In this document: piece by piece, positions 1 to 8,208 of the stretch
How positions within the stretch are numbered: position 1 is the stretch's first letter
Layout of the letters: every line of letters begins with the position of its first letter
Origin: Mesobacillus subterraneus
GTDB taxonomy: Bacteria; Bacillota; Bacilli; Bacillales; Cytobacillaceae
Assembly: GCF_003937825.1 (NCBI RefSeq)
Contig: NZ_RSFW01000003.1
Coordinates: 1 to 64,000, forward strand
Direction of reading: 5' to 3'
DNA length: 64,000 nt
Notes under the pieces: model-generated
Databases searched by the model: none
Told to the model about the DNA's origin: nothing
The model's input: the letters and a program-made list of their open reading frames with translations, nothing else
Translations under genes and position numbers: made by a program

Positions 1-78
1 GTCTATATACAGAAGGGCGGGCAAAAGGGGCAGGGTAGGGCAGGGTATGTTGTGTCTGTTTTGTGTCATGTGTTATTT

Positions 79-127
79 TTGCAAGTAGCTATTGAATCTG
101 TTACGATTAAATCGCACACGATATAAT
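79..127 (+). promoter_or_regulatory. Promoter region with OhrR-like operator
   Basis: The palindrome CGATTAAATCG lies at 104-114, inside TACGATTAAATCGCA. It resembles the CAATTAAATTG core known from Bacillus subtilis OhrR operators. Two promoter readings are possible: TTGCAA (79-84) with TACGAT (102-107) at 17-bp spacing, or a -10 TATAAT at 122-127. In either case the palindrome overlaps the core promoter, which fits repression by the regulator encoded two genes down. The operator assignment is inferred. Confidence 0.55.
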
Positions 128-151
128 TTTTCTCTAAGGAGGAGCAAAAAT

Positions 152-628
152 ATGCAGACAGTTTATGATTTTACCGTTAAAAAGACGAATGGCGAAAACC
201 AATCTTTACGGGACTATGAAGGAAAGCCATTGCTGATCGTCAATACAGCCAGCAAGTGCGGCCTGACACCTCAATTCGAAGGACTACAGGAAATGTATGA
301 TGAATACAAGGAGCAGGGCTTGGAGATTCTTGGCTTTCCTTGCGGCCAGTTCAATAATCAGGAGTTTGAAAACATTGAGGAGACGACACAGTTCTGCCAG
401 CTGAATTACGGTGTCAGCTTCCCAATGTATGCCAAGCTTGATGTCAATGGCGCCAATGCCGATCCGCTTTTTAAATACTTGAAAGAGCAGAAAGGCGGAG
501 TCCTGACAAAAGATATTAAATGGAATTTCACGAAGTTCCTGGTGGACCGCAATGGCCAGGTCGTCAAACGCTATGCTCCAACCACAGAGCCGGAAAAAAT
601 CAAGAATGACCTTGAGGAATTATTATAA
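152..628 (+). CDS. Glutathione peroxidase family protein (thiol peroxidase)
   Basis: This 158-residue cytosolic peroxidase of the GPX/BsaA family reduces hydroperoxides at a catalytic cysteine. The peroxidatic Cys36 lies in NTASKCGLTPQ. A Gln in the FPCGQFNNQE segment and the WNF motif (Trp124, Asn125) complete the usual catalytic tetrad. Cys82 in FCQLNYGVSFP is the likely resolving cysteine, so recycling is probably thioredoxin-linked as in other non-seleno GPX proteins. The ATG at 152 follows AAGGAGGAG and gives the normal family length; an in-frame TTG at 92 would add residues unlike the family. The next gene, an OhrR-type regulator, starts 2 bases after the stop, so the two form an operon. 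Confidence 0.93.
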   Translation: MQTVYDFTVKKTNGENQSLRDYEGKPLLIVNTASKCGLTPQFEGLQEMYDEYKEQGLEILGFPCGQFNNQEFENIEETTQFCQLNYGVSFPMYAKLDVNGANADPLFKYLKEQKGGVLTKDIKWNFTKFLVDRNGQVVKRYAPTTEPEKIKNDLEELL

Positions 629-630
629 GG

Positions 631-1083
631 ATGAGTAACCTGGACGACTTTTTAACATTGGAAAATCAACTGTGCTTTGCTGTTTATGAAGCAGGCAGCC
701 AGTTCAACAAGCTGTATACAAAAGCGCTGAATTCCTTCGGGCTCACCTATCCGCAGTACTTAGTGCTGCTGGCGCTGTGGGAGAAGGATGGACTATCCGC
801 CAAAGAACTGGGAGAAAAGCTGAACCTCGGCACCGGCACCTTAACTCCGATGATCAAGAGGATGGAAGCCAGTGGCTGGGTAACGAGGGAGCGATCTACT
901 GAAGATGAAAGGAAAGTCAGCATCACCTTACAGCCAAAAGCATTAGGCGAAAAAGAAGCCATCGTCCAGAAAATAGCTGGGGAACTCAAGCTCTGTAATA
1001 TTGAGTATGATGAGTATGAGCAATTGATGAAGCAGTTGAGTGTTTTGCGTGGGAAGTTTATTCAATACAATAAGAGTTATTAA
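631..1083 (+). CDS. ohrR: MarR-family organic peroxide sensor, OhrR-type
   Basis: This 150-residue winged-helix repressor is close to Bacillus subtilis OhrR in length and motifs. The redox-sensing Cys15 sits in LENQLCF. Tyr29 and Tyr40 (in YPQY), which position that cysteine in OhrR, are both present. The winged helix spans about residues 48-98 and contains the GTGTLTPMIKRME recognition segment and the ERSTEDERKV wing. A second cysteine at 122 is extra compared with one-Cys OhrR. It starts 2 bases after the peroxidase stop and probably autoregulates the pair through the palindrome at 104-114. A decayed copy of its C-terminus is found at 11841-11927. Confidence 0.85.
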   Translation: MSNLDDFLTLENQLCFAVYEAGSQFNKLYTKALNSFGLTYPQYLVLLALWEKDGLSAKELGEKLNLGTGTLTPMIKRMEASGWVTRERSTEDERKVSITLQPKALGEKEAIVQKIAGELKLCNIEYDEYEQLMKQLSVLRGKFIQYNKSY

Positions 1084-1116
1084 GCCGGAATCGAGCCTAT
1101 GATTTCGGTTTTTTTC
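1083..1116 (+). terminator. Intrinsic terminator after ohrR
   Basis: A stem AGCCGGAATC/GATTTCGGTT (with G-U pairs) starts at the ohrR stop codon and is followed by a run of T. Confidence 0.75.
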
Positions 1117-1261
1117 TGACAAAGGGTTCATAAAACTGTTTTGGCGCTGCGGGTTAATACTGTTTTCATTAATTCAAGATTGAAGTATGAAATGAAAAAA
1201 TTATCGATTTCATACAAATTATTACTTCTGTCGACAAGGTTTGTGTATAATAAGAGTCAGC

Positions 1262-1520
1262 GGAAAATTTATACATAAAGAATCAGGTGTCTTATAGACG
1301 GCTATGCCGTTTATAGACTTAATAGGGAAGTTGGTGAAAATCCAACGCGGTCCCGCCACTGTAAATGGGAGCTTTAAGCAAATGCCACTGTACCTAGTAT
1401 GGGAAGGCGCTTGAAAGCAATGACCATGAGCCAGGAGACCTGCCTGATTCTTCGCGCCACAACCTACGAGGATAGGAGGTGTTTGGATGGATTCTGGCTT
1501 TATAAGAGGAACCTCATACA
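1262..1520 (+). promoter_or_regulatory. Cobalamin (adenosylcobalamin-type) riboswitch aptamer
   Basis: The B12 box GCCAGGAGACCTGCC lies at 1430-1444. Upstream are the other conserved parts: GGTG near the 5' stem (1286-1290), GGGAAG/TTGGTGAAAATCCAACGCGGTCCCGCCACTGT-type core (given here only by position, 1325-1362) and GGGAAGG at 1401-1407. Together these are diagnostic of a class-I cobalamin riboswitch. The segment GGAGGTGTTT at 1476-1485 can pair with AAACATCTCC just downstream, giving an antiterminator that competes with the terminator at 1521-1555. High corrinoid should therefore shut off the B12 salvage operon that follows. Confidence 0.95.
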
Positions 1521-1555
1521 AACATCTCCATGTACATGATGGAGGTGTTTTTTTT
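1521..1555 (+). terminator. Riboswitch expression-platform terminator
   Basis: An 11-bp stem (AACATCTCCAT, 1521-1531, with ATGGAGGTGTT, 1539-1549) is followed by an uninterrupted T run. It sits between the aptamer and btuF and is the switching terminator of the riboswitch. Confidence 0.9.
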
Positions 1556-1656
1556 AGTTTCATAGAGAACATTCATTGCACCAACGTAAACGAGAGGTTT
1601 ACAGGAATCGAGAGTATGATGATGAAAAAGTTCGAAAACATTCGGAGGTATGAGAG

Positions 1657-2634
1657 ATGAAAAAGGTTCAAGGATTATTATTTGCTTTGTTCATTACCGT
1701 TCTAGCCCTGGCAGGATGCGGAGGGAATGAACAGGAAAAGGCGGGAACTGTAGCAACTACAGCAAAGAAGGACACGGCCCAACAGGAGGCTGTTCAATTT
1801 CCGGTCACTTTAACGGATGCAGTACAAAATGAAGTCACCATAGAAGCGAAGCCTGAAAAGATTGTTTCATTGATGCCTAGCAATACAGAGATTGCTTTTG
1901 GCCTTGATTTGGGAGAGCAAATTGTCGGTGTTTCTGATTTTGATAACTACCCTGAAGAGGCAGCAAAAAAAGAGAAAATTGGCGGGATGGAATTCAATGT
2001 TGAAAAAATCCTGTCCTTAAAGCCTGATCTTGTCCTTGCCCACGCATCAAGTGCTGACGCTGGTGAAGCAGGCTTACAGCAGTTAAGAGAAGCGGGAATC
2101 ACAGTGCTTGTCACGAACAATGCAGCAAATTTCACTGAAGTCTATGAAACGATCCGTTTAATTGGTACCGCTACTGGTAAGAAGGAGAAGGCGGAAACGG
2201 TAATTGCGGACATGGAGAAAAAGGTTGAAGAAATCAAAACAAAAGCCCAGGAGATTAAAGAGGTTGACAGAAAATCAGTGTTTGTCGAAGTATCACCCGC
2301 GCCTGAAGTTTATGCCGCTGGCAAAAATACCTTCATTGATGAGATGTTGCAGATCATCAATGCCAAGAACACTGTAACAGAAGAGGGATGGCCAAAAATG
2401 GAATCAGAGGCTGTCATTAAAAGCAATCCAGAGGTGATCATTACCACTCATGGATACTACACGTCAGAACCAGTTAAAAATGTTATAAGCCGTGAAGGCT
2501 GGCAGAATATCAGTGCCGTGAAAGAAAACCGCGTCGTTGATGTCCACTCTGATAAGGTAACTCGTACGGGCCCTAGATTGACAGAGGGAGTAGAGGAGCT
2601 TGCCAAAGCAGTTTACCCGGACATTTTCAAATAA
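1657..2634 (+). CDS. btuF: Vitamin B12 ABC transporter substrate-binding lipoprotein
   Basis: This 325-residue binding protein of the BtuF/FhuD fold (PF01497 family) should capture cobalamin or cobinamide outside the membrane. A signal peptide ends in the lipobox LALAGC, with lipidated Cys21. The mature part has the family pattern PEKIVSLMPSNTEIAFGLDLG, LKPDLVLAH and EVSPAPEVYAAGKNTFIDEML. The start follows GGAGGTATGAGAG. It is the first gene after the cobalamin riboswitch. No BtuC permease or BtuD ATPase gene follows, although these normally sit next to btuF in Bacillus, so it must use partners encoded elsewhere or be a remnant of a larger transport cluster. Confidence 0.92.
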   Translation: MKKVQGLLFALFITVLALAGCGGNEQEKAGTVATTAKKDTAQQEAVQFPVTLTDAVQNEVTIEAKPEKIVSLMPSNTEIAFGLDLGEQIVGVSDFDNYPEEAAKKEKIGGMEFNVEKILSLKPDLVLAHASSADAGEAGLQQLREAGITVLVTNNAANFTEVYETIRLIGTATGKKEKAETVIADMEKKVEEIKTKAQEIKEVDRKSVFVEVSPAPEVYAAGKNTFIDEMLQIINAKNTVTEEGWPKMESEAVIKSNPEVIITTHGYYTSEPVKNVISREGWQNISAVKENRVVDVHSDKVTRTGPRLTEGVEELAKAVYPDIFK

Positions 2635-2689
2635 AGAATTATTCGCTGGGGATCGATATGTTCCCGAGCATGGACGGGGGAGAGTATAA

Positions 2690-3361
2690 ATGGCAATTGG
2701 ACAAGGTTTGCTCAAAATGTCTGAAGAGTTCGTTGTTTTAGAATCTCCTATTCTATTAAAAACGATGTCTTCAGGTGTGGTCGGCTCGGGAACCGGGTGG
2801 CACAGCACGTTCGTAAACAGGCATGTGAACAAGAATTATGACTGCAGTGACCACAGGAAAGAGATGGCAGAATATATATCAGATCATGGATTAGACCCTG
2901 GCGAAACAGTCGGGATGATGACGGCTGTCATGCTGGAGGATGTCTGTTTTAAGCTGTACGAAGAAGAAGGGTTCTCTGTTTTTATCGTTGTGACGGCGGG
3001 TGTAGGCAATGCAGTTGACGCCTCTAAAAGCGCTGAGTATACATACGAGAAATCACCCGGCACAATCAATACATGGGTATTCGTCAACGGGGAACTGACG
3101 GAGGAAGCTTTTATCCAGTGTATTATGACGGCTACTGAAGCGAAGACAAAAGCGTTGCATGATTTAGACATCAGGGACCGTTCGTCCGGAACCATAGCTA
3201 CCGGGACTTCAACCGACAGCATCCTGATCGCAGCCGCCCAACAAGGTGAAAAACTAGAATATGCCGGGACGATTACCCCTCTGGGCCAGGTTGTTGGCAA
3301 GGGTGTTCATGAATGTACCGTTAACGCTATTCAGAACAGCAGGAATAGAGCGGTAAAATGA
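2690..3361 (+). CDS. cbiZ: Adenosylcobinamide amidohydrolase
   Basis: This 223-residue protein matches CbiZ, which cleaves the aminopropanol arm from adenosylcobinamide to give adenosylcobyric acid. That lets imported corrinoids enter the pathway at CbiB. Recognisable family segments are SSGVVGSGTGWHSTFVNRHV, VFIVVTAGVGNAVDA, PGTINTWVFVN, ATEAKTKAL and GTSTDSILIAA. In some Bacillaceae CbiZ is fused to the BtuD ATPase; here it is free-standing and directly follows btuF, in the place where btuC and btuD would be expected. The start ATG follows GGGGGAGAG. Its stop overlaps the cbiB start (ATGA), showing translational coupling. Confidence 0.9.
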   Translation: MAIGQGLLKMSEEFVVLESPILLKTMSSGVVGSGTGWHSTFVNRHVNKNYDCSDHRKEMAEYISDHGLDPGETVGMMTAVMLEDVCFKLYEEEGFSVFIVVTAGVGNAVDASKSAEYTYEKSPGTINTWVFVNGELTEEAFIQCIMTATEAKTKALHDLDIRDRSSGTIATGTSTDSILIAAAQQGEKLEYAGTITPLGQVVGKGVHECTVNAIQNSRNRAVK

Positions 3362-4341
3362 TTCTGAACCACCTCATTGCTCTTACTATAGCTGTCATCA
3401 TTGATATGGTCTTTGGCGATCCTCCCCATTGGCCACACCCGGTAAAATGGATGGGATTACTGATTTACAGGCTGGAAAATCGGTTGAATAAGGGGTCGAA
3501 CAAAAAGGGCAAGGGAATTGCCATGACTGCTCTCGTCCTCATAACGGTTGGAATGATAACCACCTTGGTAACATTGGTATCCTATGCTCTGCATCCAGCG
3601 GCAGGAATCATCGCAGAAGCCTTCATGATTTCCACTGCAATTGCCCAAAAAAGCCTGAAGGAAGCAGCCTTAACGGTATATAATCCTTTAAAAAACAATG
3701 ACCTCGGGGAGGCAAGGCATAAGCTTTCCTGGATTGTTGGCCGTGATACAGAGAGGCTTGAAGAACCTGAAATTGTTAGGGCCGCGGTGGAAACTGTTGC
3801 AGAAAATACAAGTGATGGCATTACTGCGCCGCTCTTTTGGGCAATGATCGGCGGTGCTCCTCTTGCACTGATCTATCGGGCTATTAATACATGTGATTCC
3901 ATGGTCGGTTATAAAAACGAAAAATACCTGGAGTTTGGCTGGGCTTCTGCAAAGCTTGATGACGCTGCTAACTGGATCCCGAGCAGGATTACATCGCTCT
4001 GCATGCTGATTGGCAATCGTCCACTTTTCAGATCCCGAGCTGATGCCTGGAGAGTGATTCGCCGTGATGCAAGGAAGCACCCGAGCCCGAACAGTGGGTG
4101 GGGTGAGGCTGCTGTTGCAGCGATTCTTGGCATCCAGCTCGGCGGCATAAATTATTATAAGGGCATCATTTCAGAACGTGCGACAATGGGTGATGCTCAG
4201 ATAGAAATGGAAAAAAATCATATTTTAGCAGCAAATAAAATCGTCACGTCCACTGTGCCAGTATTTTTGCTTTTGCTGTGGCTCGGGGGTGTTCTCTTTG
4301 GACTGGCCGTCTCATGGATCCAATCCTCATTATTTATATGA
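3358..4341 (+). CDS. cbiB: Adenosylcobinamide-phosphate synthase
   Basis: This 327-residue polytopic membrane enzyme joins adenosylcobyric acid to (R)-1-amino-2-propanol phosphate, the product of CobD. Family motifs include DMVFGDPPHWPHPVKWMG near the N-terminus, LSWIVGRDTERLEE, ETVAENTSDGITAPLFWA, YRAINTCDSMVGYKNEKY and PSPNSGWGEAAVAA. About four to five hydrophobic segments are visible. It overlaps cbiZ by 4 bases and cobD by 53 bases, so the cluster is tightly coupled. Together with CbiZ upstream and CobD downstream it forms the corrinoid side-chain remodelling step. Confidence 0.95.
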   Translation: MILNHLIALTIAVIIDMVFGDPPHWPHPVKWMGLLIYRLENRLNKGSNKKGKGIAMTALVLITVGMITTLVTLVSYALHPAAGIIAEAFMISTAIAQKSLKEAALTVYNPLKNNDLGEARHKLSWIVGRDTERLEEPEIVRAAVETVAENTSDGITAPLFWAMIGGAPLALIYRAINTCDSMVGYKNEKYLEFGWASAKLDDAANWIPSRITSLCMLIGNRPLFRSRADAWRVIRRDARKHPSPNSGWGEAAVAAILGIQLGGINYYKGIISERATMGDAQIEMEKNHILAANKIVTSTVPVFLLLLWLGGVLFGLAVSWIQSSLFI

Positions 4342-5377
4342 AGCTATGAATCTGCCGTTTCCGGAGGAGCGGATTGATTTCAGCGCGAATATCAACCCGC
4401 TTGGGCCTCCCCCCATCTTAATAGAAAACTGGGGGGAGCTCCTGCATACGGTAACCCAATATCCAGATCCTGCTGGGAGGATACTTAAGAAAAAATTATC
4501 CGCCCAGGAAGGTTTGCAAGAAAACCAGGTTCTAATAGGAAATGGCGGAGCGGAAATCATTTCTCTGATTGGCCGGGTGCTTGCCGGGAAAAAGGCGGTT
4601 ATTGTACAGCCTGCTTTTTCGGAATATGAAGAAGCCTGCAGGGTGAATCAGTGCAAGGTACAATACCATCAATTGCATGCTGACAGCTGGGATTGGAGGA
4701 ATGATGATCTTAGCGGAAAATTGATGAATGCAGATGCACTATTTCTTTGCAATCCAGCCAATCCAACCGGTGTATTTTATCCGAAACCGGTCATTCTTCA
4801 CTTGCTTGAAGAATGCAGGAGGAATGACTGTTTTTTGATTGTCGATGAGGCCTTTTATGATTTTCTGCCGGAATATGAATCCATAGCCCATTATATTAGT
4901 AAATATCCGAATTTACTGATCATCAGGTCCATGACAAAAATGTTTGCCATCCCTGGCTTAAGGCTGGGCTATTTGCTCGCGGATTCGGCAGTGATCAAAA
5001 GAGTCGCTGCGTTCCAGCCACATTGGAGCACGAATGCTCTTGCCTTAAAGGCAGGTGAATGGTGCCTAGAAAGTGAATCGTACATAAAGGAAACCATTCG
5101 ATTAATAGAAAGAGAAAGACAACGCCTCTTTTATTTTTATCAAGAGAGGAACTTATTGGTTTCACCCTCGAGTACCAATTTTTACTTACTGAAGGATCCA
5201 TCGATTCAAGATCAGCTTCCGTTTCTGCAATTCCTGGTTAATAGAGGGATTGTGCCGAGACACACAGTGAATTTCCCAGGGCTTGAGGGAGGGTGGCTCC
5301 GATTTGCCATCAGGGGATCCGGCGATAACGACAGATTGATGGAGGGAGTGGATGAATGGATAAGCAGTCGACGTTAA
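4289..5377 (+). CDS. cobD: Threonine-phosphate decarboxylase
   Basis: This 362-residue PLP enzyme of the class I/II aminotransferase fold makes (R)-1-amino-2-propanol phosphate for CbiB. The Schiff-base lysine is Lys217 in RSMTKMFAIPGLRLGY. Other marks are the N-terminal PSHGSNPHYLYEA, DFSANINPLGPP, the LCNPANPTG motif and VDEAFYDF. A GTG start at 4289 is chosen because the N-terminal HGSN segment belongs to the family; it lies inside cbiB and follows GGGGG. The C-terminus overlaps cobU by 22 bases. Confidence 0.93.
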   Translation: MFSLDWPSHGSNPHYLYEAMNLPFPEERIDFSANINPLGPPPILIENWGELLHTVTQYPDPAGRILKKKLSAQEGLQENQVLIGNGGAEIISLIGRVLAGKKAVIVQPAFSEYEEACRVNQCKVQYHQLHADSWDWRNDDLSGKLMNADALFLCNPANPTGVFYPKPVILHLLEECRRNDCFLIVDEAFYDFLPEYESIAHYISKYPNLLIIRSMTKMFAIPGLRLGYLLADSAVIKRVAAFQPHWSTNALALKAGEWCLESESYIKETIRLIERERQRLFYFYQERNLLVSPSSTNFYLLKDPSIQDQLPFLQFLVNRGIVPRHTVNFPGLEGGWLRFAIRGSGDNDRLMEGVDEWISSRR

Positions 5378-5937
5378 TTTTTATTAGTGGTGGTGCCCGC
5401 AGCGGAAAAAGCCATTTTGCTGAAATCCTTGCTGGTAAATGGTTCGAGATGACTTCTGGGCAGCTGCATTATGTCGCCGCTGGGATGCCAAGTGATGAGG
5501 AAATGGAGGATCGGATCCTTCGGCACAAACAGGACCGTGAATATAGCGGCTTGCACTGGAGGACATGGGAGATACCCAGGAATCTCTCCCCGTTTTCAAG
5601 TGTTCTTACCAAGAATGATATAGTCCTGCTCGACTGCCTGACCACCTTATTGAATAATGAATTTTTTCAGGAGGAAGACCTGTGGAAGGACAAGGATTTT
5701 CCAGAAATGATTTATTTTAAGATTCTAAGCGAAATAAGACAAGTAGTCCGGCAGGCCAGGGCGACCCTCATTGTCAGCAATGAGGTGCATTGGGAACCAA
5801 TCGGGGACCATGGGCTGGTCCTTTCCTATTCAAGGATACTGGGTCTGCTGCATCAGGCACTCGTCAAAGAGTGCGATGAAGCGTATTTAGTGGAAGTGGG
5901 TATTCCGATTTTAATGAAGGGCGAGGGAATCTCATGA
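5356..5937 (+). CDS. cobU: Adenosylcobinamide kinase / adenosylcobinamide-phosphate guanylyltransferase
   Basis: This 193-residue cytosolic enzyme phosphorylates adenosylcobinamide and transfers GMP from GTP to make adenosylcobinamide-GDP. The P-loop GGARSGKS occupies residues 12-19. The family HKQDR motif (guanylylated-His region), the DCLTTLLNN strand and VSNEV are present. After SNEV, the usual G-x-GIVP stretch is replaced by HWEPIGDHGLVLSYSRILG, so the C-terminal part is divergent. A second, shorter CobU-like gene lies at 8729 and retains exactly that GIVP stretch, which raises the possibility of a division of labour. The start overlaps cobD. Confidence 0.9.
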   Translation: MDKQSTLIFISGGARSGKSHFAEILAGKWFEMTSGQLHYVAAGMPSDEEMEDRILRHKQDREYSGLHWRTWEIPRNLSPFSSVLTKNDIVLLDCLTTLLNNEFFQEEDLWKDKDFPEMIYFKILSEIRQVVRQARATLIVSNEVHWEPIGDHGLVLSYSRILGLLHQALVKECDEAYLVEVGIPILMKGEGIS

Positions 5938-7436
5938 AAGGAATCATGATACTTGGCACAGCATCAGACGTGGGAAAAAGCCTGATTGCGACTGCGATTT
6001 GCCGTGCCTACGCCAATGAAGGAGTACGCGTCGCACCGTTCAAGTCACAGAATATGTCCAATAACTCCTATGTAACAAGTGATGGAAAGGAAATCGGCAG
6101 AGCACAAGGGATTCAGGCAGAGGCAGCAAGGACAGAGGCAACTGTCATGATGAATCCGATTTTGTTGAAGCCCAGTTGTGATCTGCAGTCAGAAGTGGTT
6201 CTGTTTGGAAAAGCCGCCAATACGATGTCCGGGAAAGCGTATCGAGAAGATTTTTATGAACTGGGGCTTGAGGCGATCCAAACCGCATTAGAGGATCTTG
6301 GTCAAGACTTTGAAATGATCGTCATGGAAGGAGCAGGGAGTCCGGCAGAGATGAACCTGAAAGACCGTGAACTGGTCAATATGAAGGTAGCCGAAATGGC
6401 CGACGTACCTGCCATACTGGTGGCTGATATTGACAGAGGAGGAGTGTTTGCCAGCATTGTCGGGACCCTGGAACTGCTGACGCCAACTGAAAGGTCACGG
6501 GTACAAGGACTGGTCATCAATAAATTCCGCGGTGATTTGTCCCTGTTCGACGAAGGGATAAAATGGCTGGAATTAAAGACAGGGATACCAGTCCTGGGTG
6601 TCCTTCCGCACTTGGACAACCATATGATTGACGGAGAGGATTCTTTGTCCATTCCTCCCGCAACCAGCAAGGCTGGACTTGATCTTGCGGTAATCAAACC
6701 TCCATATATTTCAAACTACAGTGATCTCGAGCCATTTTATTCCGAACCGGATGTCTCCATCCGCTGGGTTAGCAAGGTGGATGAAATAGGGGATCCTGAT
6801 GGGGTCATTTTGCCTGGTACGAAGAGTACGATTCGGGACCTGCAGTTTTTCAAGGCAACGGGTTTGGCTGACTGGCTCGTTGACTATGCAGCAAAAGGCG
6901 GCTTTATTGTGGGGATTTGCGGCGGCTATCAAATGCTTGGCGAGAGTCTCCTTGATCCACATGGAAGGGATACAGGGACGGTTTCAAGCCAGGAAGAGGG
7001 ACTGGGAATCATTCCGGCGGTGACAACATTCCTTCCACACAAGAAGACGGTTCAAAGAATGGCAGCGGCTCACCCGGGAACAGGGATTCGCAGGACTCTT
7101 GAAGGCTATGAGATTCATGTTGGAGAAACAGTCTTCTCATCTGCGTATCAGAGTTTCCTATTGCTGGAGGATGGCAAAGAGGAAGGATATTATGGCCAAG
7201 GAGGACGGATCATTGGCACCTACCTGCACCATCTGTTCCACAATGATGAATGGAGAAACCACTGGCTCAATTCAATCCGCAAAGCGAAGGGCCAGCCTGT
7301 TCGTGCCCCTGTTTATATCGGCAGGGTAAAAGATCGCAGGTACGATGAGTTGGCGGCTCATTTTACCCGTCACATCGATTGGGACAAGCTTAAGGAAATT
7401 TCCGAAAAATGGAGTACTAGACATGAGCTGGCTTAA
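5934..7436 (+). CDS. cobQ: Cobyric acid synthase
   Basis: This 500-residue glutamine-dependent amidotransferase (CobQ/CbiP) amidates four side chains of the corrin ring. The N-terminal P-loop-like ATPase domain opens with GTASDVGKS (residues 8-16) and KSQNMSNNSYVT. The C-terminal class I glutaminase domain has its nucleophile at Cys329 in GICGGYQMLG and the paired histidine in GTYLHHLFHND. Length matches the family. It overlaps cobU (ATGA) and cobS. Its presence among salvage genes, with no other corrin-ring genes in view, suggests either use of incompletely amidated precursors or ring synthesis encoded elsewhere. Confidence 0.95.
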   Translation: MKGIMILGTASDVGKSLIATAICRAYANEGVRVAPFKSQNMSNNSYVTSDGKEIGRAQGIQAEAARTEATVMMNPILLKPSCDLQSEVVLFGKAANTMSGKAYREDFYELGLEAIQTALEDLGQDFEMIVMEGAGSPAEMNLKDRELVNMKVAEMADVPAILVADIDRGGVFASIVGTLELLTPTERSRVQGLVINKFRGDLSLFDEGIKWLELKTGIPVLGVLPHLDNHMIDGEDSLSIPPATSKAGLDLAVIKPPYISNYSDLEPFYSEPDVSIRWVSKVDEIGDPDGVILPGTKSTIRDLQFFKATGLADWLVDYAAKGGFIVGICGGYQMLGESLLDPHGRDTGTVSSQEEGLGIIPAVTTFLPHKKTVQRMAAAHPGTGIRRTLEGYEIHVGETVFSSAYQSFLLLEDGKEEGYYGQGGRIIGTYLHHLFHNDEWRNHWLNSIRKAKGQPVRAPVYIGRVKDRRYDELAAHFTRHIDWDKLKEISEKWSTRHELA

Positions 7437-8208
7437 GGGATTTTTGATTAACCTGCAATTTTTCACCACGATTCCCATCAATTTTGCCTTGCCGATGGAC
7501 AAGAGGCATCTTGAGAGGGCGATTCAGACATTTCCCTTGCTGGGGTTGCTGCAAGGAGGAGTTCTTTCCGGATTGCTGTTTGCCATTGTTGAATGGACAC
7601 CTTTTTCAGCATTGGCGGCGGCATTTGCCATTTGGCTGTCTGCCATCATTTTAACAGGGGGAATCCATCTCGACGGCTGGATCGATTCCAGTGATGCATT
7701 TTTCTCTTTTGGTGATCTGGATAAGCGGCTGGAAATTATGAAGGACCCAAGGACAGGGGCATTTGGCGTTTTATCCGTCATTGTCCTGTTGAGCGCAAAA
7801 TTCTTCTTCATTTATGAAATCGTAACAAGATTGCAGGGTGCTACTTACTTGCTAGCACTCGCTATCCCTTTTTTAAGCAAGATGTTAATGGGCGGGCTGC
7901 TTCTCTCGATAAAGCCGGCCAGGAACGAAGGACTGGGTGCATTATTCAGAGAAGCTTCATCCAAATGGACTTTATGGATCTACCCTGTTTATCTGCTTCT
8001 TTTTGCCGGAACCTCACTTTTTTTGGATCTATCCTATGAGTTTGCCTGTCTGCTCCTTACAGCGATTTTCGTTTTCCTGTTCCTGCGGGAAAAGTTGATC
8101 AAATGGTTCGGAGGGATGACAGGTGATACTCTTGGAGCAAGTGTCGAACTGACGGAGGTAGTACTATGGATGACCATGTGGTTATTACATTATTTCGCCA
8201 TGGGTTAA
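7423..8208 (+). CDS. cobS: Adenosylcobinamide-GDP ribazoletransferase (cobalamin synthase)
   Basis: This 261-residue membrane protein condenses adenosylcobinamide-GDP with alpha-ribazole (or its phosphate), the last assembly step. Family features are LKGFLINLQFFTTIPI at the N-terminus, GGIHLDGWIDSSDAFFS with the metal-binding aspartates, DPRTGAFGVLSVI, and a C-terminal GGMTGDTLGASVELTEVV. Several membrane helices follow. The ATG at 7423 follows GGAG and overlaps the end of cobQ by 14 bases; an upstream in-frame ATG at 7345 would add non-family sequence. The stop overlaps cobC. Confidence 0.93.
   Translation: MSWLKGFLINLQFFTTIPINFALPMDKRHLERAIQTFPLLGLLQGGVLSGLLFAIVEWTPFSALAAAFAIWLSAIILTGGIHLDGWIDSSDAFFSFGDLDKRLEIMKDPRTGAFGVLSVIVLLSAKFFFIYEIVTRLQGATYLLALAIPFLSKMLMGGLLLSIKPARNEGLGALFREASSKWTLWIYPVYLLLFAGTSLFLDLSYEFACLLLTAIFVFLFLREKLIKWFGGMTGDTLGASVELTEVVLWMTMWLLHYFAMG

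Noticed and set aside
1222-1572. 116-codon minus-strand open frame
   Set aside because: It lies antisense to the cobalamin riboswitch and has no ribosome site; the conserved RNA explains the sequence.
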